A stretch of DNA of 64,000 bases from Actinopolymorpha pittospori (GCF_014873875.1 NZ_JADBEM010000001.1:8804001-8868000), one strand, 5' to 3'; counted from the stretch's first letter, positions 51,786 to 60,023 are shown. Notes: generated by a model not told the origin, from the letters alone. Program-made: numbers and translations.

Positions 51786-53015
51786 TCAGCGACGGGCCAG
51801 CCCCTCGCGTCGGGCGGCCTGCGCCACCGCGGCGGCCACAGCGGGGACGACCCGCTCGTCGAAGGGCGAGGGAATGACCCGGTCCGGTGCGAGGTCGGCG
51901 CCGACCAAACCGGCCAGTGCCCTCGCGGCGGCGAGCTTCATCCCTTCGCTGATCTGCGCGGCCCGCACGTCGAGGGCGCCGCGGAAGACGCCCGGGAACG
52001 CGAGGACGTTGTTGATCTGGTTCGGGTAGTCGGACCGACCGGTCGCGACGACGGCCGCGTGCCGGGCGGCGACGTCCGGGTGCACCTCGGGCGTCGGGTT
52101 GGCCAACGCGAGGACGATCGCGTCAGGTGCCATCCGCGCCACCAGCGCCTCCCCCACCTCACCGCCGGACAGCCCGATGAAGACGTCCGCACCGGCCAGT
52201 ACGTCGCCCAGGCCGCCCGTCAGTCCGGCCGGGTTCGTCGTGAGGGCGAGGGCGCGCTTGGCCGGATTGAGGTCGGCACGGTCGGGGTGCAGGGCACCGC
52301 GCCGGTCGGTCACCACGATGTCCTCGACACCGGCCGCGAGCAGGATCTGTGCGACCGCGACGCCCGCGGCTCCCGCGCCGGAGATCACGACACTTGTGTC
52401 GGCCGGTTTGCGACGGGTCAACTCGAGCGCGTTGGTGAGCGCCGCCAGGACGACGATCGCCGTTCCGTGCTGGTCGTCGTGGAAGACGGGAATGTCCAGC
52501 CGGTCACGCAGTCGGCGTTCGACCTCGAAACAACGCGGCGCGGAGATGTCCTCCAGATTGATGCCGCCGAAGGCGGGAGCGAGTCGTACGACCGTCTCCA
52601 CCAACTCCTCGACGTCCGTGCAGTCCAGGCAGATCGGCACCGCGTCGACACCGCCGAACTTCTTGAACAGCAGCGCCTTGCCCTCCATCACCGGGAGCGC
52701 CGCGGCCGGGCCGATGTCTCCGAGGCCGAGCACCGCGGTCCCGTCCGTCACCACCGCGACGGTACGGGACTTCCAGGTGTAGTCGTGGACGAGTTCGGGC
52801 GATTCGGAGATCGCCGTGCAGATGCGGGCGACGCCCGGCGTGTAGGCGAGGGAGAGGTCGTCGCGCCCGCGCAACGGGACCGAGGACGACACCTCGAGCT
52901 TGCCGCCGCGGTGGAAGGCGAACGCCGGATCGTCTTCGTACCGGTCGCCCGTCGGCCCGGGCGGAGGAACTGGAGCGGAAACGGAGAAGGGATCGGTCAG
53001 GGCATCTGTCGACAT
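51786..53015 (-). CDS. NAD(P)-dependent malic enzyme
   Basis: It oxidatively decarboxylates malate to pyruvate, feeding the C3/C4 node. The 409-aa protein is of the short bacterial type. It has LRGRDDLSLAYTPGVARIC, the catalytic lysine and metal region (MEGKALLFKKFGGVDAVPICLD, split at GKALLFKKFGG; VFHDDQHGTAIV), and the cofactor motif VVISGAGAAGVAVAQILL. There is no C-terminal phosphotransacetylase-like domain. The ATG at 53015 has GAGGG seven bases upstream. It is divergent from the amino acid ABC transporter. Confidence 0.95.
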   Translation of the reverse strand: MSTDALTDPFSVSAPVPPPGPTGDRYEDDPAFAFHRGGKLEVSSSVPLRGRDDLSLAYTPGVARICTAISESPELVHDYTWKSRTVAVVTDGTAVLGLGDIGPAAALPVMEGKALLFKKFGGVDAVPICLDCTDVEELVETVVRLAPAFGGINLEDISAPRCFEVERRLRDRLDIPVFHDDQHGTAIVVLAALTNALELTRRKPADTSVVISGAGAAGVAVAQILLAAGVEDIVVTDRRGALHPDRADLNPAKRALALTTNPAGLTGGLGDVLAGADVFIGLSGGEVGEALVARMAPDAIVLALANPTPEVHPDVAARHAAVVATGRSDYPNQINNVLAFPGVFRGALDVRAAQISEGMKLAAARALAGLVGADLAPDRVIPSPFDERVVPAVAAAVAQAARREGLARR

Positions 53016-53447
53016 GCAGGGACCCTCGATGTAGATAGAAAGCGACGCGAGGCAATTGCCCGGTCAGCACGAAATCAGCACGAACGTGAGGAACGGCATC
53101 ACGCTTCGACGACATGTCCAGGTCGGTCGCGGTGCCAAACGGGGGTCGCCCGTATCCGAAGAGTCTGTCATACCATGTGTCGGCTCCGCCGGGCACAACG
53201 ACGAAGAAGTCGCCCTCTGGACGCCTGACCGCGCCACCCACACATCATGTGGGCGCACCGCCGACGCAGTTGCTCCATCGCAGCACTCGCAGTCGCATCA
53301 CTCGCAGTCGCATCACTCGCAGTCGCATCACTCGCAGTCGCATCACTCGCAGTCGATGTACAGAGCCGGAACGACGCGACGCTCGGGGGTCGTCGCCTCT
53401 TCGCGGTCCACCAGATCGCCCGAAGCGCATACGCAAAGGACAGTGCC
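53016..53447. other. Divergent region with 15-bp tandem repeats
   Basis: These 432 bp separate malic enzyme (minus) from the ABC transporter (plus). They contain a tandem repeat at 53285-53355. All three plus frames stay open through it, but only as artefacts of the repeat. No other gene is seen. Confidence 0.6.
53285..53355. repeat. 15-bp tandem repeat, about 4.7 copies
   Basis: ACTCGCAGTCGCATC is repeated at 53285-53299, 53300-53314, 53315-53329 and 53330-53344, with an 11-bp partial copy at 53345-53355. The copies are identical. The array lies 92 bp before the start of the amino acid binding protein gene. Confidence 0.95.
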
Positions 53448-54368
53448 ATGACCAGGCAGCTCACCCGCCGCGCACTGGCGTCGTGTGCGGTGCTCGTCGC
53501 CGCCGGAGCCACGCTCGCCGGCTGTGGAGGCCAGAACCAGCCCTCCGCGACCTCCTCCGAAACTCCCGCCGCCACCACCTCGGCGGACAACTCGCTCGCT
53601 GCGCTGGTCCCGGACGCGATCAGGGCCGACGGAAAGATCCGCATCGGCACCGACGCGTCGTACGCGCCCAACGAGTTCCTCGACGTCGACGGAAGGACCG
53701 TCATCGGCATGGACGTCGAACTCTACGACGCGATCGCCGGAAAGCTCGGCCTCGAGGTCGACTGGGTGCCGGCACAGTTCGGCGACATCATCCCGGGCGT
53801 GCAGTCGGGCAAGTACGAAGCCGGCGTCTCGTCGTTCACGATCAATCCCGAGCGCGAGCAGCAGGCGCTGATGATCTCCTACTTCAACTCCCCCATCCAG
53901 TGGGTGACGCAGAAGGGAAATCCGAAGAAGGTCTCGATCGACAACGCCTGCGGCCTGCGCATCGGAGTACAGAAGGACACGGTCGAGGTACCCGACCTAC
54001 AGGATCGCTCGAAGAAATGCACCGACGCCGGTAAGCCCGCGATCACCCTCGACCAGTACCCCGGTCAGGACACCGTGACCAGCAACCTCGTCACGGGCAA
54101 GGACGACGCGATGACGGCCGACCTGCCGATCGCGGTGTACGCCGTGAAGCAGAGCCAGGGCAAGCTGGAGTTGCTCGGCGAGCCCTACGGCAACGCGCCC
54201 TACGGCATCGTCGTGGGCAAGGACCAGGCGAAGTTCGCCGAGGCGATCCAGAAGGCCACGCAGGCGATCATCGACGACGGCGGCTACGACGAGATCCTTC
54301 GGAAGTGGGGCAACGAGAAGGGCGCCATCACCTCCGAGCAGGTCCAGGTCAACCCGTCGACCCCATGA
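53448..54368 (+). CDS. Amino acid ABC transporter, substrate-binding lipoprotein
   Basis: The 306-aa lipoprotein has a lipobox signal peptide (basic start, hydrophobic core, LAGC with C26) and a Ser/Thr-rich linker. A type-II periplasmic binding fold for polar amino acids follows (IRIGTDASYAPNEFLDVDGR, VIGMDVELYDAIAGKLGLEV, FGDIIPGVQSGKYEAGVSSF). The ATG at 53448 has AAGGA seven bases upstream. An in-frame start at 53247 would add a Leu/Ala/Val/Ser repeat, but it would spoil the lipoprotein signal. Its stop overlaps the permease start as ATGA. Glutamine, glutamate or a basic amino acid is the likely substrate. Confidence 0.93.
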   Translation: MTRQLTRRALASCAVLVAAGATLAGCGGQNQPSATSSETPAATTSADNSLAALVPDAIRADGKIRIGTDASYAPNEFLDVDGRTVIGMDVELYDAIAGKLGLEVDWVPAQFGDIIPGVQSGKYEAGVSSFTINPEREQQALMISYFNSPIQWVTQKGNPKKVSIDNACGLRIGVQKDTVEVPDLQDRSKKCTDAGKPAITLDQYPGQDTVTSNLVTGKDDAMTADLPIAVYAVKQSQGKLELLGEPYGNAPYGIVVGKDQAKFAEAIQKATQAIIDDGGYDEILRKWGNEKGAITSEQVQVNPSTP

Positions 54369-55294
54369 CGGAGCCCGGCACCTCGCACGAGGTCATCAAG
54401 GCGGTGCCGGTCCGGCACCCCTGGCGGTGGGTGGCGACGGCGGTCATCGTCGTCCTGACGGCGATGTTCGCCCACATGCTGCTCACCAACTCCGCCTTCC
54501 AGTGGACCTTCATGGCGCGCAACGCCTTCGCCGGTCCGGTCCTCGACGGTGCCCGCGCGTCGGTGCTGCTGACCGTCGGCTCGATGGCCATCGGCATCGC
54601 CCTCGGGGTCGTTCTCGCCATCATGCGGCTGTCGGTGAACCCGATCCTGTCCGGGATCGCCTGGCTCTACATCTGGTTCTTCCGCGCCGTACCCCGGGTC
54701 GTGCTGCTGGTCCTCTTCGGCAACCTGGGCATCCTCTACGAACGGTTCGAGTTCGGGCTGCCCTTCGACTCGGCCCTCGCCGACCTGTTCGGTGTGCAGA
54801 TCGACGGGCGACTGTTCGGGTTCGACGCGCGCACCGTGATCTCGGGCTTCGCCGCGGCCACCCTCGGCCTCGCGTTGTCGGAGGCCGCGTACATGGCGGA
54901 GATCGTCCGGGCCGGCATCCAGTCGATTCCGCAAGGACAGCTTGACGCGGCCGCCTCGCTCGGGATGTCGCGGACCCACACCCTGCGCCGGATCATCATG
55001 CCGCAGGCGATGCGCGTGATCATCCCGCCGACGGGCAACGAGACGATCGCCCTGCTGAAGGACACCGCGCTGGTCGCGTACGTACCCGCGTACGAGCTGT
55101 GGTTCCAGCTCCAGGGCATCGGGAGCCGCACCTTCCAGGTGTTCCCGATGCTCGTCGCGGCCTGCCTGTGGTACCTCGCGCTGACAAGCGTCCTCATGGT
55201 GGTGCAGTACTTCGTCGAACGACACTTCAGCCGGGGCACCCGGAGTCAGGCGGCACGGATGAGGCTGGACAGCGGTCGGGCAGGTGGCGCATGA
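54365..55294 (+). CDS. Amino acid ABC transporter, permease
   Basis: The 309-aa permease has about five to six membrane helices. The HisM/GlnP-type signature EAAYMAEIVRAGIQSIPQGQ with AAASLGMSRTHTLRRIIMPQA lies at ~180-225 (split here). An N-terminal helix at ~22-43 precedes the core. A region at ~130-160 carrying FDSALADLFGVQIDGRLFGFD forms an extended periplasmic loop. It overlaps its neighbours by ATGA at both ends, so the three transporter genes form one translation-coupled operon. Confidence 0.94.
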   Translation: MTEPGTSHEVIKAVPVRHPWRWVATAVIVVLTAMFAHMLLTNSAFQWTFMARNAFAGPVLDGARASVLLTVGSMAIGIALGVVLAIMRLSVNPILSGIAWLYIWFFRAVPRVVLLVLFGNLGILYERFEFGLPFDSALADLFGVQIDGRLFGFDARTVISGFAAATLGLALSEAAYMAEIVRAGIQSIPQGQLDAAASLGMSRTHTLRRIIMPQAMRVIIPPTGNETIALLKDTALVAYVPAYELWFQLQGIGSRTFQVFPMLVAACLWYLALTSVLMVVQYFVERHFSRGTRSQAARMRLDSGRAGGA

Positions 55295-56118
55295 CGACAG
55301 GTCGAAGCCCCGGTACGCCGAGCACCGGTACGCCGATCGCCGGCACCGCGACGATGGTGAAGGCCGAGAACGTCCGGAAACGGTTCGGGCGGCACGAGGT
55401 GCTCAGAGGTGTCGACCTGGAGGTGGCCACCGGACAGGTGTGCTGCGTCATCGGGCCGTCGGGATCGGGCAAGTCGACGTTCCTGCGCTGCATCAACCAC
55501 CTGGAGAAGATCGACGGCGGCCGGTTGTGGGTCGACGGCGCCCTGGTCGGCTACCACCAGCGCGGCGACCGGTTGCACGAACTCAAGCCGAGTGAGGTGG
55601 CGGCACAACGCCGTGAGATCGGCATGGTGTTCCAGCAGTTCAACCTGTTCCCGCACATGACCGCCCTGGACAACATCACCGAGGCGCCGATACGGGTCCG
55701 CAACGAGCCGAGGACGCAGGCCAGGGCGCATGCCCAGAGCCTCCTCGAGCGGGTCGGGCTGCGCGACCACCTGGGCAAGTACCCCGCCGAACTGTCCGGG
55801 GGGCAACAGCAACGCGTCGCGATCGCCCGTGCGCTCGCGATGCGACCGAAGCTCATGCTCTTCGACGAGCCCACCTCGGCACTGGATCCGGAACTCGTCG
55901 GCGAGGTGCTCGACGTCATGCGCCAACTGGCGCTTGACGGCATGACGATGGTCGTCGTCACCCACGAGATGGGCTTCGCCCGCGATGTGGGAGACACGGT
56001 CGCCTTCATGGACGAGGGCGTCGTGGTCGAGTCGGGTGACCCGCGGTCGGTCCTGACCAACCCCGGCCACGAGCGGACCCGCGCGTTCCTGCAGCGCGTG
56101 CTCGACGTCCGCTCCTGA
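55291..56118 (+). CDS. Amino acid ABC transporter, ATP-binding protein
   Basis: The 275-aa GlnQ/HisP-type ATPase has Walker A GPSGSGKST near 55, Q-loop VFQQFNLFPHMT, signature LSGGQQQRVAIARAL, Walker B LMLFDEPTSALDP and the switch histidine in VVTHEMG. A short Gly/Thr/Pro-rich N-terminus precedes the fold. It energises uptake through the preceding permease. The ATG at 55291 overlaps the permease stop. A 14-bp stem terminator begins inside its last codons. Confidence 0.95.
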   Translation: MTTGRSPGTPSTGTPIAGTATMVKAENVRKRFGRHEVLRGVDLEVATGQVCCVIGPSGSGKSTFLRCINHLEKIDGGRLWVDGALVGYHQRGDRLHELKPSEVAAQRREIGMVFQQFNLFPHMTALDNITEAPIRVRNEPRTQARAHAQSLLERVGLRDHLGKYPAELSGGQQQRVAIARALAMRPKLMLFDEPTSALDPELVGEVLDVMRQLALDGMTMVVVTHEMGFARDVGDTVAFMDEGVVVESGDPRSVLTNPGHERTRAFLQRVLDVRS

Positions 56119-56147
56119 GGCGGCCGGGCGCGGCTCAGGAGCGGACG
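56106..56147. terminator. Strong terminator after the ABC operon
   Basis: CGTCCGCTCCTGAG (56106-56119) pairs exactly with CTCAGGAGCGGACG (56134-56147) across a 14-nt loop. The left arm includes the TGA stop of the ATP-binding gene. It serves the convergent ABC operon and sodX gene. Confidence 0.85.
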
Positions 56148-56158
56148 CGGCGCGAGGG

Positions 56159-56497
56159 TCAGGCCGGGCGGCGCGTCCGGGTCCGGCGGCGCCATCGAGC
56201 CACGGAGTTCAGCACGCGGAGCCTGGTGACCACGACGGCCACCAGGTCGCCGTCCGGAATGGCACCGATCTGCCAGGAATCGACGCCTTCGTGAGGATTG
56301 TCACGTTCGACCCACCAGCCGCCCTCGGGCTCGCGGCGGACCAGCCGCTTCACCGACAGCGGTCGGTGTGGGAGCCGGACGAGCACCAGATCGCCCGGGC
56401 GAGCGTGATCGACGTAACGCACGACAAGCCGGTCGCCGTCCCATAGCGTGGGTTGCATGGAGCGGCCCCTGACCGTCGCGATGCCGAACCGCGCCAC
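56159..56497 (-). CDS. sodX: Nickel-type superoxide dismutase maturation protease (S24/S26)
   Basis: The 112-aa protein is a soluble signal-peptidase-like serine protease. The catalytic Ser is S13 in RGRSMQPTL and the Lys is K50 in LSVKRLV, followed by the box ERDNPHEGVDS with the conserved D-x-x-S/D pattern. It has no membrane helix, which suits a cytosolic protease that trims the SodN propeptide. The GTG at 56497 has GGGGG seven bases upstream; the extension to 56584 is unsupported. It is divergent from sodN 109 bp away, the standard arrangement. Confidence 0.93.
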   Translation of the reverse strand: MARFGIATVRGRSMQPTLWDGDRLVVRYVDHARPGDLVLVRLPHRPLSVKRLVRREPEGGWWVERDNPHEGVDSWQIGAIPDGDLVAVVVTRLRVLNSVARWRRRTRTRRPA

Positions 56498-56606
56498 TCG
56501 AGATCCCCCAATCGTCGACGTTTGGAAGCAGGAGTAGTGTCGCAAGAAGTCAGGGAACCAATGGAACAAAAGCCACCCAGACACGGTTCGGGAAGGAAGG
56601 ACGAAG

Positions 56607-57011
56607 ATGCTTTCGCGTCTGTTCGCACCGGCAGTCGAGGTCTCGGCGCACTGCGACCTGCCGTGCGGGGTGTACGACCCGGCTCAGGCCAGGATCGAAG
56701 CCCAGTCGGTCAAGGCCATCATCGAGAAGCTCGATGGCAACAGTGACCCCGATTTCAGGACCCGTGCGCTGCTGATCAAGGAGCAGCGCTCCGAGCTGGT
56801 CAAGCACCACCTCTGGGTGCTGTGGACGGACTACTTCAAGCCCCCGCACTTCGAGAAGTACCCCCAGCTGCACTCGCTGTTCAACGAGGCCACCAAGCTC
56901 GCCGGTGGTGGCGGCGGCTCCAAGGCCTCGACGGACGTCAAGGTGGCCGACGAGCTGTTGGCGAAGATCGACGAGATCGCCGAGATCTTCTGGGAGACCA
57001 AGAAGGCCTGA
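56607..57011 (+). CDS. sodN: Nickel superoxide dismutase
   Basis: SodN converts superoxide to oxygen and hydrogen peroxide with a Ni(II/III) centre. The 134-aa precursor has a 14-residue propeptide (MLSRLFAPAVEVSA), then the nickel hook HCDLPCGVYD. After cleavage by SodX the mature chain starts at His15, giving ligands His1, Cys2 and Cys6. The rest is the four-helix bundle (ALLIKEQRSELVKHHLWVLWTDYFKP, split at KEQRSELVKHHLWVLWTDYF) and an acidic end. The ATG at 56607 has GGAAGGA close upstream. Nickel-responsive (Nur-type) control is usual, but I could not define a site. Confidence 0.97.
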   Translation: MLSRLFAPAVEVSAHCDLPCGVYDPAQARIEAQSVKAIIEKLDGNSDPDFRTRALLIKEQRSELVKHHLWVLWTDYFKPPHFEKYPQLHSLFNEATKLAGGGGGSKASTDVKVADELLAKIDEIAEIFWETKKA

Positions 57012-57031
57012 CCCTTTCCGGGCCGCTGTCG

Positions 57032-57094
57032 ACACGCACAGGACCGCATCGATCCTCGGGTGTACCCGGGGGTGGATGCGGTTCTGTGCGTGTC
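57032..57094 (+). terminator. Long bipartite hairpin after sodN
   Basis: A 20-base arm at 57032-57051 (GACACGCACAGGACCGCATC) pairs with 57075-57094, with one G·U pair. The loop holds a second palindrome, CGGGTGTACCCG (57058-57069). It starts 20 bp after the sodN stop and should form a long RNA stem. No T-run follows. Confidence 0.8.
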
Positions 57095-57308
57095 GTCGTC
57101 CCAGCGTCTGCTCGTCGTCGTGGTTGTCGTCGCGGCGACCGCTCGGACGTCCGTCGAGGTGCGCTCGGCACCTCCGAATCGAACCGAATTTCTCGATGAC
57201 GCCACGCAGTCTCCTTGCCACTCCGCGTGCCCAATCCGCCATCACGCGGTAGTCTCCCGGCGTACGGTGGGGCTGACCTGACCGACGTAGCCGATGGCGG
57301 AGGAACAC

Positions 57309-57908
57309 GTGACCGACGTACCCGACAACGCCGATGCGGCACGGGACGATCAGGAGATGGACGTCGTCGAGCTCGGCGTCCCCGCACGTACGGCCTACGT
57401 GTCCGTACTCCGGACGACGGCGGCCGCTCTCGCCGCCCGGCTCGACTTCACCCTCGACGAGATCGAGGACCTGCGCATCGCGGTCGACGAGGCCAGCGCA
57501 CTGTTGCTCACCCAGGCCGTGCCCGGATCGCAGCTGTCCTGTCGCTTCGAGCTCGCTGGTGACGAACTCACCGTCTCGGTGTCGGTGCACTCTCGCAACC
57601 CGCGGGTGCCCGCTCGCAACTCCTTCGCCTGGACCGTGTTGACGGCACTCGCCGGACACGTCGACACACTCGTCCAGCCCGAGCACCAACGCGCCACCGT
57701 CACACTGACCAAGCGCGGCGAGGCAGTCGCGCCGACCCACCCGTCGTCCGCCCAGGTCCGCGCGCTGGATGACGTACGCAACCAACGGGGCCGCGACCAC
57801 CGGCCCCGCACCGGCGAGGCCGGGGCGACGACTGTCGAGGGGAACGCCGCATCAGCCGGCGGCTCGACCGGCGTACCGCCACGGGGATCGGGCGCGGTAG
57901 ACCAGTGA
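57309..57908 (+). CDS. RsbW-like anti-sigma factor (ATPase motifs weak)
   Basis: The 199-aa protein has a GHKL-type fold as in anti-sigma-B/F factors: LGVPARTAYVSVLRTTAAAL, DLRIAVDEASALLL, SCRFELAGDELTVSVSV. The N-box asparagine expected in IAVDEASALLL is not there and I see no GxG box, so kinase activity is doubtful. The last ~60 residues are disordered and charged. The GTG at 57309 has GGAGG five bases upstream; the in-frame ATG at 57294 is less likely. It overlaps the sigma gene as GTGA. It should hold the sigma factor inactive until an antagonist or stress signal frees it. Confidence 0.88.
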   Translation: MTDVPDNADAARDDQEMDVVELGVPARTAYVSVLRTTAAALAARLDFTLDEIEDLRIAVDEASALLLTQAVPGSQLSCRFELAGDELTVSVSVHSRNPRVPARNSFAWTVLTALAGHVDTLVQPEHQRATVTLTKRGEAVAPTHPSSAQVRALDDVRNQRGRDHRPRTGEAGATTVEGNAASAGGSTGVPPRGSGAVDQ

Positions 57909-58732
57909 TCGAACACCCCATCACCACGCATGACTCGGGACCTGCCTTGGAAGACCTGCCGGGGCTGGACCGGGTGCCGGACACCCGCACGCTGACCCGA
58001 GAACTCTTCGCTCATCTCGGCAAGATCGACGCGGACGACCCGCGCCGGGCCAAGGTCCGCGATCGCCTGGTCGAGATGCACCTGCCCCTCGTCGAGCACC
58101 TGGCACGGCGGTTCCGCAACCGGGGCGAGCCACTCGACGACCTGGTCCAGGTCGGCACCATCGGGCTCATCAAGTCCGTCGACCGCTTCGACGCCCAGCG
58201 CGGCGTGGAGTTCTCGACGTATGCCACCCCGACCATCGTGGGTGAGCTGAAGCGCCACTTCCGCGACCGCGGTTGGGCCATCCGGGTGCCTCGCAGGCTC
58301 CAGGAACTCCGGCTCTCCCTCGCCACGGTCACCGGCGACCTCACTCAGGAGCTCGGCCGCGCGCCGACGGTCGGCGAGCTGTCCGGGAAGCTCGGTGTAC
58401 GAGAGGAGGAGGTGCTGGAAGGTCTCGAGTCCGCCAACGCCTACAGCACGCTCTCCCTCGACGCCCCCGACCAGGGGCAGGAGGACGCACCGGCGGTCGT
58501 CGACTCACTCGGCACCGAGGACGAGGCGCTCGAGGGCGTCGAATACCGCGAGGCGCTCCGTCCGCTGCTCAGCCAACTGCCCGACCGGGAGAAACGGATC
58601 CTCCTGCTGCGCTTCTTCAAGGGGATGACGCAGTCCCAGATCGCCGCCGAGGTCGGCATCTCCCAGATGCACGTGTCACGGCTGCTGTCCAGGACGCTCG
58701 CCCAACTCCGCGAACGCCTGCTGCAGGACTGA
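57905..58732 (+). CDS. Sigma factor of the SigB/SigF type
   Basis: The 275-aa sigma-70 family factor (group 3) has region 2 (MHLPLVEHLARRFRNRGEPLDDLVQVG, then GLIKSVDRFD, FSTYATPTIVGELKRHFRD), region 3 (RAPTVGELSGKLGVREEEVLEGL) and region 4 (REKRILLLRFFKGMTQSQIA, EVGISQMHVSRLLSRTL). Region 1.1 is lacking. The GTG at 57905 overlaps the anti-sigma gene, a typical partner-switching pair for general stress or sporulation-related genes. It ends 2 bp from the convergent membrane-protein gene. Confidence 0.94.
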   Translation: MIEHPITTHDSGPALEDLPGLDRVPDTRTLTRELFAHLGKIDADDPRRAKVRDRLVEMHLPLVEHLARRFRNRGEPLDDLVQVGTIGLIKSVDRFDAQRGVEFSTYATPTIVGELKRHFRDRGWAIRVPRRLQELRLSLATVTGDLTQELGRAPTVGELSGKLGVREEEVLEGLESANAYSTLSLDAPDQGQEDAPAVVDSLGTEDEALEGVEYREALRPLLSQLPDREKRILLLRFFKGMTQSQIAAEVGISQMHVSRLLSRTLAQLRERLLQD

Positions 58733-58734
58733 CG

Positions 58735-59319
58735 CTAGCCGCGGAACACCGCGGTCGACGGAGGCGCGAGCACCAGGCCGAGGGTGAGAACGGCCGCGAC
58801 CAGCATGACGACTCCTGCCGCCGTGGTGGCCCCGGACAGGAACTCCCAGCCGATCGGAAGCATGATCAGCTGCGTCGCGACGGTCGGGCCACGGCTCCAT
58901 CGCCGGCCGTTGAACAACCCCCAGGCGAGGAAGCCCAGGCCGACACCGATCGCCAGCACGAAGACACCGGCGCTCGCCGCGATGGCGAGACCCACCGGGT
59001 GCTGAACGACCGCCTCGACCGTCAGCCAGCCGCCGACCCCCAGGCCGGCGAGGGCCTCGAGCGCGGCGACCGCGGCCGCGGCGTACAGCGTGGGAGGAAT
59101 GCGGGAGGGTCGGACAGGGCCGGGTGTCGGTCGTGCGCCTGCCGGCGTCTCCACCGCCTCGGCTCCGGGTCGGCCCTGGGTCGCGGTCGCTCCGGTCGAG
59201 CCGGTCGAAGCTGAGGACGTCCTCGCCGGACGGCCGGGCTTGGCGGTGCCGGCGGACTTCGGTGCCGAGCCGGAACGGCGAGCGGGCCTGGTAGCCGGGC
59301 GGGGTCGACGGTTGGCCAT
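58735..59319 (-). CDS. Four-helix integral membrane protein with disordered N-terminus
   Basis: The 194-aa protein has a basic, Arg/Ser/Pro/Ala-rich N-terminus to ~70, then four hydrophobic helices at ~75-185 (LYAAAAVAALEALAGLGVGG, LAIAASAGVFVLAIGVGLGF, PTVATQLIMLPIGWEFL, AAGVVMLVAAVLTLGLVL). This pattern occurs in many actinobacterial hypothetical proteins of unknown function. The stop is 2 bp from the sigma factor stop. Start ATG at 59319. Confidence 0.8.
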   Translation of the reverse strand: MANRRPRPATRPARRSGSAPKSAGTAKPGRPARTSSASTGSTGATATQGRPGAEAVETPAGARPTPGPVRPSRIPPTLYAAAAVAALEALAGLGVGGWLTVEAVVQHPVGLAIAASAGVFVLAIGVGLGFLAWGLFNGRRWSRGPTVATQLIMLPIGWEFLSGATTAAGVVMLVAAVLTLGLVLAPPSTAVFRG

Positions 59320-59534
59320 AGGCGAAGGTTACCCACCAGACCGGGCTCGGGAGCCGCGGCGCGATGCCGGCGAACTGCCCGGTATCGTTGCTCGTTCGGC
59401 GACTTCTTAGCGTGACCTGATCGTGATCTACGCAGGTTTCCGCTACGCTGTGTCACCGTTCGGCCAGCTTTGTGACGTAACCGACATAGACTTTTCCGCG
59501 CCACAACACGGAAAGGGTCTTGTGTATCGCTGGC

Positions 59535-59548
59535 ATAGTTGAAACTAT
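59535..59548. promoter_or_regulatory. ATAGTT-GA-AACTAT palindrome in whiB1 promoter zone
   Basis: A perfect inverted repeat with six-base arms. A possible promoter has TTGTGT at 59519-59524 and AACTAT at 59543-59548, 18 bp apart, so the palindrome would overlap the -10 box. Confidence 0.4.
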
Positions 59549-59666
59549 CGAGCCTGCAGAGAGGCGCGGCACCTGATCGGTGTAGCGCCGGGGGCTGACG
59601 TAAGCGATCACATTGCGTGTGACCGCCACCAGGGGACTGGTGTGCGTCTGTTGTCACGTGGAAGAT

Positions 59667-59682
59667 CGTGAAAGTGTTCACA
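59667..59682. promoter_or_regulatory. CRP-like site upstream of whiB1
   Basis: CGTGA-AAGTGT-TCACA matches the CRP consensus TGTGA-N6-TCACA at nine of ten positions. It is 71 bp upstream of the whiB1 start. In Mycobacterium tuberculosis whiB1 is known to be controlled by the CRP homolog Rv3676. Confidence 0.65.
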
Positions 59683-59753
59683 CAGCAGAATTAGCCAACC
59701 AGCACAGCGCTGCCGGCCGAGCCGACGCGCACAAACTGAGGAGTGAAGCCTTG

Positions 59754-60005
59754 ATGGACTGGCGCCACCGGGCCATCTGCCGGGACGAGGACCCTGAGCT
59801 GTTCTTCCCCATCGGGAACACCGGGCCCGCGCTCCTGCAGATCGAGGAGGCCAAGGCGGTCTGCCGTCGTTGTGAAGTCGTCGACCTCTGTCTGCAGTGG
59901 GCCCTCGAAACTGGCCAGGATGCCGGTGTCTGGGGCGGTATGAGCGAGGAAGAGCGACGGGCGCTTAAGCGACGTGCCGCCCGCTCCCGGGCCCGCATCA
60001 TCTGA
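59754..60005 (+). CDS. whiB1: WhiB1-type iron-sulfur transcriptional regulator
   Basis: The 83-aa WhiB-family protein has the four [4Fe-4S] cysteines at C9, C37, C40 and C46 (ICRDED, CRRCEVVDLC), the turn GVWGGMSEEERRAL and a basic DNA-binding tail. The start MDWRHRAICRDEDPELFFP and length are nearly those of mycobacterial WhiB1, an essential NO-responsive partner of the primary sigma factor. The ATG at 59754 has GAGGAG ten bases upstream. It stands next to and convergent with pdtaS, as in mycobacteria. Confidence 0.96.
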   Translation: MDWRHRAICRDEDPELFFPIGNTGPALLQIEEAKAVCRRCEVVDLCLQWALETGQDAGVWGGMSEEERRALKRRAARSRARII

Positions 60006-60023
60006 TCGCGAAGCTCTCAAGGA

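Larger units (their letters stand above)
59320..59753. other. Upstream region of whiB1
   Basis: These 434 bp contain no gene. They hold the putative promoter and operators of whiB1 (see sites at 59535-59548 and 59667-59682). Base composition is lower in GC here than in the flanks. The plus-strand ORF from 59613 merely extends whiB1 upstream without support. Confidence 0.6.

Noticed and set aside
53285..53355. Possible CRISPR array
   Set aside because: The 15-bp units are directly adjacent with no spacers; there are no cas genes.
53247..53447. N-terminal extension of the amino acid binding protein with (LAVAS)n helix
   Set aside because: The lipobox signal peptide starting at 53448 is complete and has its own ribosome site; the extension would bury it.
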